Positions 7,203 to 14,792 of a stretch of DNA of 64,000 nt are shown one piece after another. The stretch is from JAJTFW01 sp903922455. Lineage in GTDB: Bacteria; Bacteroidota; Bacteroidia; AKYH767-A; OLB10. The notes under the pieces were generated by a model. It worked only from the letters and a program-made list of their open reading frames with translations. It did not search any database and had not been told where the DNA came from. The stretch spans positions 16,489-80,488 of the forward strand of contig CALQEU020000013.1 of assembly GCA_943329665.2 (NCBI GenBank), read 5' to 3'. The stretch's first letter is position 1; every line of letters starts with the position of its first letter. The position numbers were made by a program, and so were the translations under genes.

Positions 7203-8036
7203 CTAATGTGGAAGATGTATGACCAACATCGGCACATCCGCCTGATACGAAACTCTCTTCGTGATGCTTGGATTGGCCATCGCTTGTAAAAATTTGCGAT
7301 GATGGGTGACCATGGCTAGGCAATCGGCTTTTTCGTTTTTGAGGAAATACGTGATGCCATCAGCAACGTTTAGATCGGTACAAACAAAGCCTTTCATTTT
7401 TGGATACGTTACATATTGCTTGATGCGTTGTGTTACTCTTGATAAATCGGAATCGTCATGAACTAAACTTTTGTTGTCGACATTGAGGAAAATCATTTCA
7501 GATTTAAACATTTTGGCCATTTCGACTACTTCGTTGGATGCGACTAAATTTTCATCGCTGAGATCGGTGCTGAAAACAATTTTTTTCATTCCGTTGAACT
7601 TCGATTTTTGCGGGATGAGCATCACTTTGCAAGGTGCATCTTTGATAACTCTGGAGGCATTGCTTCCAATAAAAAATCGTTGCATTTCGGTTGATGATGT
7701 GTTTGCCATCACAATCATATCCACTTTCTTTTCAGTAGCTATTTCAGTGGTGCGTGCCGATGGAAGTCCTTGCTGAAGGATGAGTTCGAAAGGCACATCT
7801 TTGCCTTTCTCTAACACTTTGGCGTGAAACTTCTTCAATTGCTTCAGTGCATCATCCTTCAACACATTAAAATCAATTTGCACGGCAGATACGGAAACAT
7901 CCGTATAAATTACGGGTGTTTCATACGCATGCATTAAAATAATCTTGCTTTTGTATTTGCGTGCTAATTCAACTGCATAACGCACTGCATTTTCTGATCC
8001 TTTACTGAAATCGGTGGGACATAGAATCGTTTTCAT
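7203..8036 (-). CDS. Universal stress protein, two UspA domains
   Basis: 277 residues in two tandem Usp folds. Domain 1 (about 1-145) starts MKTILCPTDFSKGSENAVRY and ends CKVMLIPQ. Domain 2 (about 150-277) starts KKIVFSTDLSDENL and ends VPMLVIHLPH. Neither half shows an intact Gx2Gx9G(S/T) ATP loop (domain 1 has ANTSSTEMQRFFIGSNA; domain 2 has THHRKFLQAMANPS), so nucleotide binding is doubtful. It is the last gene of a tight minus-strand operon; its ATG overlaps the CDF gene's stop by 4 nt. A role in stress linked to the metal and sulfur transporters upstream is inference. Confidence 0.9.
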   Translation of the reverse strand: MKTILCPTDFSKGSENAVRYAVELARKYKSKIILMHAYETPVIYTDVSVSAVQIDFNVLKDDALKQLKKFHAKVLEKGKDVPFELILQQGLPSARTTEIATEKKVDMIVMANTSSTEMQRFFIGSNASRVIKDAPCKVMLIPQKSKFNGMKKIVFSTDLSDENLVASNEVVEMAKMFKSEMIFLNVDNKSLVHDDSDLSRVTQRIKQYVTYPKMKGFVCTDLNVADGITYFLKNEKADCLAMVTHHRKFLQAMANPSITKRVSYQADVPMLVIHLPH

Positions 8037-9052
8037 GATGTTACTGTTTTATCGGTTAATTGGTGTTTCTTATTGAGCATTAAGTTTTCACTCGTCCATT
8101 TTACTTGCGAAACATGTGGCATTCTTCGAAAGGGACAATCCTTGACCGAACAAATATTACAAGGGATCTCCATGCAAGGATCGGTATGTACAAATACTTC
8201 CACATGATTTTCCACATCCAAATTTAATACATATTCTAGTTTTTTGGTGTGTTCATGCACCTTGTCGAGTGGATAATAAAAAGGCAAGGTGAGATGACAA
8301 TCAACATGGAGATAATGTCCGAACTTTTGAAGCCTTAAATTATGAATGTCTATCCATGAATCCTCACGATACTGCTGAAGCGAGGTGGTGATATTTTCAA
8401 TCGTGATCATGTCTGCTTTGTCGAGTAAATGATTGATGGATTCTCTCAATAATTTAATTCCACTGCCCATAATATGTAAAGCTAAAAGTATGGCTAAAGT
8501 GGGATCAATCCAATCCCAACCAGTAAATTTATAGGCGACAAGACCGATAATTAATCCGCCACTCGTGATCGCATCTGCCTTAAAATGTTGTCCATCCGCC
8601 TTTAATATCGCAGAGTTGTTTTCATCACCTTTTCGTCTTAAAAATTGACTCATCCACCACATTCCTATCGTGGAAACAATGGTTAGAATGATACCCAAAT
8701 CGACATTTTGCAATTCATGTGGAGTAAAAAAATGTTGAACCGCATTGATGATGATATACATTCCCGTTCCAAAAATCAACGCCCCTTCAAATCCAACTGC
8801 TAAATATTCAATTTTTCCATGCCCGTAAGGATGATCCGCATCTTTCAATTTTGATGCATAAAACAAACTGTATAGTGCAAAAAAACTGGTGGCAATGTTT
8901 ATGAGTGATTCTAATGCATCACTCAATATAGCGCCAGATTTTGAAAAATACCATGCAGAAAATTTCACGAGCATGATGATGAATGAAAAGAACAACACCC
9001 AACGAATGGCGATTACTTTCGACTTAATATTTATGGGAGCTGTTTTTCTCAT
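8033..9052 (-). CDS. Cation diffusion facilitator (CDF) family transporter with C-terminal Cys cluster
   Basis: 339 residues with about six membrane helices. Metal-site motifs are visible: SDALESLINI in helix 2, DHPYGHGKIEYLAVGFEG in the following loop and helix, and HFKADAITSG (HxxxD) in helix 5. The cytoplasmic CDF dimerisation domain follows (VDCHLTLPFYYPLDKVHEHTK...ENHVEVFVHTDP). The C-terminus adds C293-x4-C298-x2-C301-x4-C306, which is not part of the basic CDF fold and could sense or bind metal (inference). CDF proteins export Zn, Co, Mn or Fe by proton antiport. The gene overlaps both neighbours by 4 nt, so translation is probably coupled. Confidence 0.9.
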   Translation of the reverse strand: MRKTAPINIKSKVIAIRWVLFFSFIIMLVKFSAWYFSKSGAILSDALESLINIATSFFALYSLFYASKLKDADHPYGHGKIEYLAVGFEGALIFGTGMYIIINAVQHFFTPHELQNVDLGIILTIVSTIGMWWMSQFLRRKGDENNSAILKADGQHFKADAITSGGLIIGLVAYKFTGWDWIDPTLAILLALHIMGSGIKLLRESINHLLDKADMITIENITTSLQQYREDSWIDIHNLRLQKFGHYLHVDCHLTLPFYYPLDKVHEHTKKLEYVLNLDVENHVEVFVHTDPCMEIPCNICSVKDCPFRRMPHVSQVKWTSENLMLNKKHQLTDKTVTS

Positions 9053-9777
9053 TGTGAATTCGAATAAAGATAATGAATTATGGAAACAATCCCAATGAGT
9101 CCAATTAATATCAATACAATTTTGCGAAACATATCTTGACTAATTCTTTGCAATAATTTTTTTCCGATCACTGAACCTACAAAGGAAACTCCAATAAGCA
9201 TGGGAATGTAAGAAAATTCTTTGGCTTGCAAATAATCGTTGCCCATGTAGATGACTGCACGCGTTACATCAACACCCATATCAATCGCTGCTGAAGTGGC
9301 TACAAATGCAGATTTTTCGAGGTTGTATGCTGCCATGGCCGCTCCTCGAACTGCTCCGCCTGTTCCAATGAGTCCGGCTAAAAATCCGGCAATGCTCCCT
9401 CCTGCTATTGCGTTTTTTGGAGTTGGTGTAATTTCAAGTTTTGGTCGAAGTAAGAAGAGCAAGGAAAAAGCGAGCAGAAAGATTCCTAATATCAATGCGC
9501 CATAAGTGAATATTAAATACACAGATGCAAATGCACCGATGGCTACTCCAACAATTCCTGGAATGCCAAAAAGCTTGAATATTTTGAAGTCGATGTGTTT
9601 TCTGAAGAGAATGAGTTTTGAAAGATTGCTAAAGATGTGTAGCAAAGCTGTAAGACCTAATACTATTTTTGGTTCAAAGAAAAAGGTAGCCAAGGGAACA
9701 AAGAAAACAGAAGAACCAAAGCCACCAACGGTTCCAATAATTTCTGAAATTAAGGCTAAAATGTAAAATACAATCAT
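9049..9777 (-). CDS. TauE/SafE family sulfite exporter-like membrane protein
   Basis: 242 residues, about eight hydrophobic helices. Gly-rich repeats are typical of the family: ISEIIGTVGGFGSSVFFVPL at the N-terminus and GGSIAGFLAGLIGTGGAVRG in the middle, the internally duplicated pattern of DUF81 proteins. Members move sulfite, sulfoacetate or other organosulfur anions, but most, including this one, have no assigned substrate. It is the second gene of the DoxX - TauE - CDF - Usp operon, starting 4 nt after the DoxX gene and overlapping the CDF gene by 4 nt. Confidence 0.85.
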   Translation of the reverse strand: MIVFYILALISEIIGTVGGFGSSVFFVPLATFFFEPKIVLGLTALLHIFSNLSKLILFRKHIDFKIFKLFGIPGIVGVAIGAFASVYLIFTYGALILGIFLLAFSLLFLLRPKLEITPTPKNAIAGGSIAGFLAGLIGTGGAVRGAAMAAYNLEKSAFVATSAAIDMGVDVTRAVIYMGNDYLQAKEFSYIPMLIGVSFVGSVIGKKLLQRISQDMFRKIVLILIGLIGIVSIIHYLYSNSQ

Positions 9778-9781
9778 CGTT

Positions 9782-10201
9782 TTAAAAGATGAAATGATCC
9801 AAACTAAAAATATCTGATTCGGCAGGAAGTAAGAGTAGAATGATCAGTAAAATGAGTCGAGGGAAAATATGTTTTAGATCCAATACTGGTTGAATTAAAC
9901 TCATGCCGATCACAACAAAAAGCAAATCAATTCCCAACAAGTAGATACATCCATATTTAAAAAGTCCTAAAATCAATAATCCACCCGCTATGAATTCTAT
10001 CCACGAGGTGAGAAACAAAAATACTTTGGTGAAATTTTCGGGCAATCCTATCTTTTGAAAGGAAGGAAGGATAGCCGCATTCACTTCCGTTTTTCCCACA
10101 TTAAAAATTTTATCGTACCCCTGAATACAGAATAAAAATCCAACAATAAGTCGGGTGATTAAGCTCGCAAATTCAACAGGATCTATCCAATGTGTAATCA
10201 T
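9782..10201 (-). CDS. DoxX family membrane protein
   Basis: 139 residues with four hydrophobic helices (about 10-28, 58-80, 83-103 and 108-125). DoxX-family features include LITRLIVGFLFCIQGYDKI and the helix pair SWIEFIAGGLLILGLF. DoxX-like proteins occur in thiosulfate:quinone oxidoreductase-related and oxidative-stress contexts; the function here is unproven. It is first in the operon, and no good TAnnTTTG box was seen in the 100 bp upstream. The partnership with a TauE/SafE transporter hints at sulfur-compound handling (inference). Confidence 0.8.
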   Translation of the reverse strand: MITHWIDPVEFASLITRLIVGFLFCIQGYDKIFNVGKTEVNAAILPSFQKIGLPENFTKVFLFLTSWIEFIAGGLLILGLFKYGCIYLLGIDLLFVVIGMSLIQPVLDLKHIFPRLILLIILLLLPAESDIFSLDHFIF

Positions 10202-10298
10202 CGTATTGAGTTGATGATAAAATTATAAAAAATTGACATATGAAATACCGTTGATTACTGATTAAAATTCTATCATTTAATGACGCATCTCATCATTT

Positions 10299-11960
10299 TC
10301 ATTCCATTTCTATGCAAATACTGTTTTTACAATAATCATCAACAGAAATTGTATACTGTATGTCATTTCCAACGTCAACCGATTTTTTCCATCGGAGCAT
10401 CCCCGACTTCCCATCAAAGTAAGCCAATTTCCATAGTTGGTTTTGGGTAACACGGTAACTCTTAATTCCCGATTGTTTATCCTCGATCACACACCCATAA
10501 TAGGTTTGAAAGTCGACACTGTCGGTGAACATAAAAACTGGTCCAATAGTTGGCGCTAGGGTATCCAATCCGACGGTATAGGATCCAGCTTTACGGGTTC
10601 TTCCTTTTAATACATCTCCAATAACCGTATCGGCAGGAATGTATTCTTCAACCCATTTTGTTAACGAGTTGACTCTCAAAAAAAGATATTTTTCCAATGG
10701 AATTTCGGGAATCGGCTGGAATGGAATTTGAATTTTAGCTGGGTAATGCAATGGCGTTTTGAGTGAGTCGAGGAAGGAATAGATTCCCGAACAATAAACT
10801 TTCGATTTTTTGTATTTCATTTTTGTCAATGGCAAATCTTGATACAAAGCGTTGGCCGATAAATTTATTTTAGCACCCCGCTCTCCTATTTGCTCAAAGG
10901 GTTGATCGAAAGGAATTGCTTTTCGAATGAGTCGCCGCGGGGAAGGGAGGACTGGATGTTTTACAATTTCAAATAGCAAGATGGTGGAGTTGCCCACATA
11001 ATCGAATGCTTTTAGTTGGAACGACATTGTATCGTTTTCCCGTAATACCATCTTCCCCAAGCCAGCTTCCTTATACAAAGAAAAACGATCGCCAGGAAGT
11101 TTAAAGAGTTGATGCGCCCATCCACTTTTCCCGTTCGCACCTGTGGGATGAATATGTGCATTCACGAAGCGCGTTTCGTCGAAACTAAATTGATTGTACT
11201 GAAAGGTATAAAAGATGGAATCATCTTGCGAAAGCAAAATGGAATAAACGCCTAATTTATTTTCTCCAGAAGGATCATTCGTATAAAGACTCACATAAAT
11301 TGTGTCTTCAAGGACACTAAATACATGGTTTAGTTCCGAACTCGAATCGAGTAAAGTATAGAAATTGAAATTAGGATCTTTTTTAAAAAGAGTAACAGCG
11401 CCAGTCACCGGAGCGATAGAATCCATCAAAGGAGGAAGAAATAATAGCGGGTTTTGAGGAACCTGTGTTTGACGATCGCGAATTTCAAAATGGAGATGAG
11501 GTCCTTGACTACCGCCGGTGTTTCCACTTACGGCAATACTATCACCCCCTAAAAAAGAAAAACGACCTGAATCGGGAAACAATTCCATCTCAAAAGATTC
11601 AGCAGCATATTGAGCGGAGTCCATGTACTTCATCAGCTCCGGATGAAAATGATGCAGATGGGCATAAACGGTAGTATGACCAGATAAATGATCGAGGTAA
11701 ATCACATTTCCGAAACCTACGGCACTCATCTTAATTCTAGAAACCCATCCCGCCGAAGCTGCTTTCACGGTCCGACCTTCCTTTCCATCCGTTTTGAAAT
11801 CGAGTCCAGAATGATAATGGTTCGACCGCAACTCCCCGAAAGTGCCGGAAAGAACATGCGGAGTATCGATGGGGAAAGCAAAATTCACTTGAGCTTGGGA
11901 AAAATCCATCAAAAAACAGCCTAAAACCAGCAATAATTGAACTTTAGACCTTTTAAGCAT
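10299..11960 (-). CDS. M23 family metallopeptidase, secreted
   Basis: 553 residues. A signal peptide (MLKRSKVQLLLVLGCFLMDF, cleaved near SQA-QV) leads into an early M23/LytM domain (about residues 35-175). The zinc ligands are HYHSGLD (HxxxD) and PHLHFEI (HxH), with the usual VYAHL strand between. About 375 residues of beta-rich sequence follow, with no family I recognise. M23 enzymes cut peptidoglycan cross-links; having the catalytic domain first and a long tail after it is common in Bacteroidota periplasmic members. A TAATTTTG box ends 4 nt upstream of the ATG. Confidence 0.88.
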   Translation of the reverse strand: MLKRSKVQLLLVLGCFLMDFSQAQVNFAFPIDTPHVLSGTFGELRSNHYHSGLDFKTDGKEGRTVKAASAGWVSRIKMSAVGFGNVIYLDHLSGHTTVYAHLHHFHPELMKYMDSAQYAAESFEMELFPDSGRFSFLGGDSIAVSGNTGGSQGPHLHFEIRDRQTQVPQNPLLFLPPLMDSIAPVTGAVTLFKKDPNFNFYTLLDSSSELNHVFSVLEDTIYVSLYTNDPSGENKLGVYSILLSQDDSIFYTFQYNQFSFDETRFVNAHIHPTGANGKSGWAHQLFKLPGDRFSLYKEAGLGKMVLRENDTMSFQLKAFDYVGNSTILLFEIVKHPVLPSPRRLIRKAIPFDQPFEQIGERGAKINLSANALYQDLPLTKMKYKKSKVYCSGIYSFLDSLKTPLHYPAKIQIPFQPIPEIPLEKYLFLRVNSLTKWVEEYIPADTVIGDVLKGRTRKAGSYTVGLDTLAPTIGPVFMFTDSVDFQTYYGCVIEDKQSGIKSYRVTQNQLWKLAYFDGKSGMLRWKKSVDVGNDIQYTISVDDYCKNSICIEME

Positions 11961-11964
11961 CCAA

Positions 11965-11972
11965 CAAAATTA
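11965..11972 (-). promoter_or_regulatory. TAnnTTTG -7 box of the M23 peptidase gene
   Basis: The minus strand reads TAATTTTG followed by four bases (TTGG) and then the ATG. This again predicts a leaderless or near-leaderless mRNA. Confidence 0.45.
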
Positions 11973-12069
11973 ACCGCTTTGCCGATATTTCATCCCTTTC
12001 GGCCCATCAAAAGAAAATTCAACGAAGAAATTAAAGGCCTCCATTCAAAAATAAAATGAAATAAGGCAC

Positions 12070-12102
12070 TTTGACCCCTTGACAATTGTAAATCTAAATT
12101 TG
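12070..12102 (+). promoter_or_regulatory. Bacteroidota promoter of the coiled-coil/zapA operon
   Basis: TTTG (12070-12073) and TAAATTTG (12095-12102) are separated by 21 nt, matching the -33/-7 arrangement. The frame's first ATG (12079) lies within this promoter, so the start at 12163 is preferred, leaving a roughly 55-nt leader. Confidence 0.6.
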
Positions 12103-12162
12103 TATATTCGCTTCATCTTTAAGATGAGGTTATCTTTACTGATAATTTGTTTTCAGGGCATT

Positions 12163-12459
12163 ATGGAATCAACAAAAGCAAAAATAGAAGCATTGAAGAA
12201 GCTCATCAAAGAGCAAAGTCAAGGGCATCAGAGTCTTCTCAAGCAATTGGGCGATGAAAAGAAAAAGCATCAACAAAAGGTAGTTGATAAACAAAAGCTT
12301 GAAATAGAGGTAATCCAATTGAATGAACAAGTTAAAACCATTAAATTAGCGCAGGCAATTCAAGGTAGCGACGACCAGTCTACCGTTGAATTAAAAAATC
12401 AAATCAACCGTTATATACGTGAGATTGATAAATGCCTTCAACTCATTAATAGCGATTAA
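12163..12459 (+). CDS. Small coiled-coil protein upstream of zapA
   Basis: 98 residues starting MESTKAKIEALKKLIKEQS. The sequence is almost wholly helical and charged, with leucine and isoleucine heptads through about residue 70 and then a second amphipathic helix (VELKNQINRYIREIDKCLQL). It ends 4 nt before the zapA start, so the two are co-transcribed and probably partners. I infer a division- or Z-ring-associated accessory role like that of other small coiled-coil division proteins; there is no motif to prove it. An upstream extension of the frame (from 12079) lies in the promoter and looks non-coding. Confidence 0.7.
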   Translation: MESTKAKIEALKKLIKEQSQGHQSLLKQLGDEKKKHQQKVVDKQKLEIEVIQLNEQVKTIKLAQAIQGSDDQSTVELKNQINRYIREIDKCLQLINSD

Positions 12460-12463
12460 TACC

Positions 12464-12766
12464 GTGAATGATACATCCGTAAAATTACAAATTGCCAACC
12501 GCAGTTATCCCTTAAAAGGAAGTGCGGAGGAATTAATATTGTTGGAAAAAGCGGCTGAGATGGTAAATCAGCGCTTGAAAGAATATGAAACTGCATTTGG
12601 CGTACGCGATTTACAAGATTTATTAGCGATGTGCTCCTTGCACATAGCGGCGGAAAAATTAGGATATCAAAAAGAAATGACAACAAACGAAGAAGAAATA
12701 AATCGGGAGTTGGATGTACTGAATGATTTAATAAAATCATTCGGCAAAGAAAATAGCGTTCTTTAA
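12464..12766 (+). CDS. zapA: Cell division protein ZapA
   Basis: 100 residues from the GTG at 12464 (reads NDTSVKLQIANRSYPLKG), about the family's usual length. The N-terminal beta/alpha head has the ZapA pattern VKLQIANRSYPL...AAEMVNQRLKEYE, and a C-terminal helix (LAMCSLHIAAEKL ... LNDLIKSFGKE) forms the tetramer stalk. ZapA bundles FtsZ filaments at mid-cell. The frame is open to a GTG at 12419, but that would overlap the upstream gene; the 12464 start leaves a 4-nt gap. It is followed by a 6S-like RNA, the same neighbour relation as zapA-ssrS in gamma-proteobacteria. Confidence 0.85.
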   Translation: MNDTSVKLQIANRSYPLKGSAEELILLEKAAEMVNQRLKEYETAFGVRDLQDLLAMCSLHIAAEKLGYQKEMTTNEEEINRELDVLNDLIKSFGKENSVL

Positions 12767-12789
12767 TACAAGGGCGAAACCAGATTCAA

Positions 12790-12966
12790 TTCTGGGAAAC
12801 CCGCATTCGTACTGGTCGACGATGTAAACTCAACATACATCAAATAGGAGAATTCTTAGGCTGCCAAGGGCATGTCCCGCTCGACGGGAAAGCGCAAATC
12901 AGCCGGCTGACTCCGACCCTGTCCATTGGGGTTTACTCAGATCAGTACGAATGCGGGTTTTTATTT
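12790..12966 (+). ncRNA. ssrS: Probable 6S RNA (6S-Flavo-like), rod-shaped
   Basis: AAACCCGCATTCGTACTG (12797-12814) pairs perfectly over 18 bp with 12943-12960. Nested inside are further helices: GTAAAC 12824-12829 with 12931-12936, GGAG 12847-12850 with CTCC 12911-12914, GGCTG 12859-12863 with CAGCC 12900-12904, and an apical CCCG/CGGG hairpin at 12876-12888. The result is one long rod of about 165 nt with internal bulges, and a T-rich tail follows the closing helix. That shape, size and position after zapA match 6S RNA, which binds the sigma70 holoenzyme. I judge it by structure and context; no covariance search was possible. Confidence 0.75.
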
Positions 12967-13013
12967 GGAAAAAATTTAGATTAACTTCATATATATACTA
13001 GAATAAATTAAAA

Positions 13014-14576
13014 ATGGATATTACTTTCATCACTATAGCAGCCGTAGCAGGCTTGATAGTTGGAGGTTTGATTATATACTTACTTACACGCAAGAATAAT
13101 CAGACTCTAACGGCAGCTGCTCAAGAAAAGGCAAATGCCATCCTGCAAGAAGCAACTTCAAAAGGAGAAATACTTCTAAAGGATAAAACGATTGAAGCGA
13201 AAGATCGATTTTATCAAATGAAAACCGAACACGAAAAACATATTGCGGAAAAAGATAAAAATCTACTGCAATCTGAAAATCGTTTCAAACAAAAAGAAGG
13301 TACCCTCAACCAACAAATTGAACAGAACAAAAGAAAGCAAAGTGAATTAGATACTTTACAAGCCAATTTAACTTCTCAATTGGAAGTAATCGACCGCAGA
13401 AAAGAGGAAATCGACAAAGCTCATGTGAAGCAAGTACAAGCGCTCGAGAAAATTGCCGGACTTTCCGCAGAAGATGCGAAGAAGCAATTGGTAGAAGCCT
13501 TAAAAGCAGAGTCGAAAACGGAAGCAATGTCATTCATCAAGGAAACGATGGATGAAGCGAAGTTAACGGCAAATAAGGAAGCGAAGAAAATTGTGATTCA
13601 AACGATTCAACGCGTAGCTACCGAGCATGCGATTGAAAATGCAGTGACTGTTTTCCACATCGATAATGATGAAGTAAAAGGTCGTGTCATTGGTCGTGAA
13701 GGGCGAAATATTCGTGCATTAGAAGCCGCTACTGGAATTGAAATTATTGTTGACGATACTCCCGAAGCGATTATTTTATCGGGCTTTGATCCTGTGCGTC
13801 GTGAGTTAGCACGTTTGGCATTACATCAATTAGTTTCGGATGGACGTATTCATCCGGCCCGTATTGAAGAAGTAGTAGCTAAAGTGAAGCGACAGTTAGA
13901 CGAAGAAATTATTGAAACTGGAAAACGTACTGCCATCGATTTAGGAATTCATGGATTAGCGCCTGAATTAATTCGTGTGGTGGGTAGAATGAAATATCGT
14001 TCATCTTACGGGCAAAATTTATTGCAACATAGTCGTGAAGTAGCGAATTTATGTGCGTTGATGGCAGCTGAATTAGGATTGAATGTGAAGCTAGCAAAAC
14101 GTGCCGGTCTTTTACATGATATTGGTAAAGTTGCCGAAGAAGATACTGAACTTCCTCACGCAATTGCCGGAATGAAAATGGCGGAGCGTGCAAAGGAAAA
14201 TCCTGAAGTGATAAACGCCATTGGCGCCCATCATGACGAGATTGAAATGACGAGCATCCTCTCTCCTATTATTCAAGTTTGTGATGCCATTAGTGGAGCA
14301 CGTCCAGGAGCACGTCGTGAGATGGTGGAGCAATACATGAAGCGTTTGAAAGAAATGGAGAATGTGGCTCAGTCGTACAAAGGTGTAGAGAAAGCATTTG
14401 CCATTCAAGCCGGACGTGAGTTACGTGTGATTGTTGAAAGTTCAAAACTGGATGATAAAGCAACGGAACAACTTTCGTTCGATATTGCCAACAAAATCCA
14501 AACGGAGATGACTTATCCGGGACAAGTAAAAGTAACGGTGATTCGAGAGACGAGAGCTGTTAACTACGCGAAGTAA
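13014..14576 (+). CDS. rny: Ribonuclease Y
   Basis: 520 residues, the normal length. An N-terminal membrane anchor (about residues 3-23) precedes a long Lys/Glu/Gln-rich coiled coil (about 30-200), a KH domain with GREGRNIRALE (about residue 230), and an HD domain with LLHDIGK and HDEIEM. RNase Y is a membrane-bound endoribonuclease that starts mRNA decay. The preceding 6S-like RNA and the zapA gene point the same way. A clear stem-loop terminator follows the gene. Confidence 0.96.
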   Translation: MDITFITIAAVAGLIVGGLIIYLLTRKNNQTLTAAAQEKANAILQEATSKGEILLKDKTIEAKDRFYQMKTEHEKHIAEKDKNLLQSENRFKQKEGTLNQQIEQNKRKQSELDTLQANLTSQLEVIDRRKEEIDKAHVKQVQALEKIAGLSAEDAKKQLVEALKAESKTEAMSFIKETMDEAKLTANKEAKKIVIQTIQRVATEHAIENAVTVFHIDNDEVKGRVIGREGRNIRALEAATGIEIIVDDTPEAIILSGFDPVRRELARLALHQLVSDGRIHPARIEEVVAKVKRQLDEEIIETGKRTAIDLGIHGLAPELIRVVGRMKYRSSYGQNLLQHSREVANLCALMAAELGLNVKLAKRAGLLHDIGKVAEEDTELPHAIAGMKMAERAKENPEVINAIGAHHDEIEMTSILSPIIQVCDAISGARPGARREMVEQYMKRLKEMENVAQSYKGVEKAFAIQAGRELRVIVESSKLDDKATEQLSFDIANKIQTEMTYPGQVKVTVIRETRAVNYAK

Positions 14577-14598
14577 ATGAAGGATTATTAATAATAAG

Positions 14599-14640
14599 AT
14601 CAACCGAAATCGAAAGCTCTTTGATTTCGGTTGATTTATT
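14599..14640 (+). terminator. Rho-independent-type terminator after rny
   Basis: ATCAACCGAAATC (14599-14611) pairs perfectly with GATTTCGGTTGAT (14623-14635) around an 11-nt loop, and TTATTTTA follows. This isolates rny from the polysaccharide cluster. Confidence 0.8.
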
Positions 14641-14792
14641 TTAGTTGGGAAAGGACATCACTCCATATACTTGAAGCAATCGTTTTCTTATGTTGTGTAA
14701 TGGTAATAATAGAAGAAACGTTAAGCAGCATCACCCGCTTAAATGAATGATAAGTTTTAAACGCAAAGAGTTCGCATACGCCTGGTTTTGAA

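Noticed and set aside
9251..9766. Plus-strand frames opposite the TauE/SafE gene
   Set aside because: Shadows of a minus-strand gene; the protein sequences are not family-like.
12079..12162. N-terminal extension of the coiled-coil protein from ATG 12079
   Set aside because: It lies inside the TTTG/TAAATTTG promoter and its residues do not resemble the downstream coiled coil.
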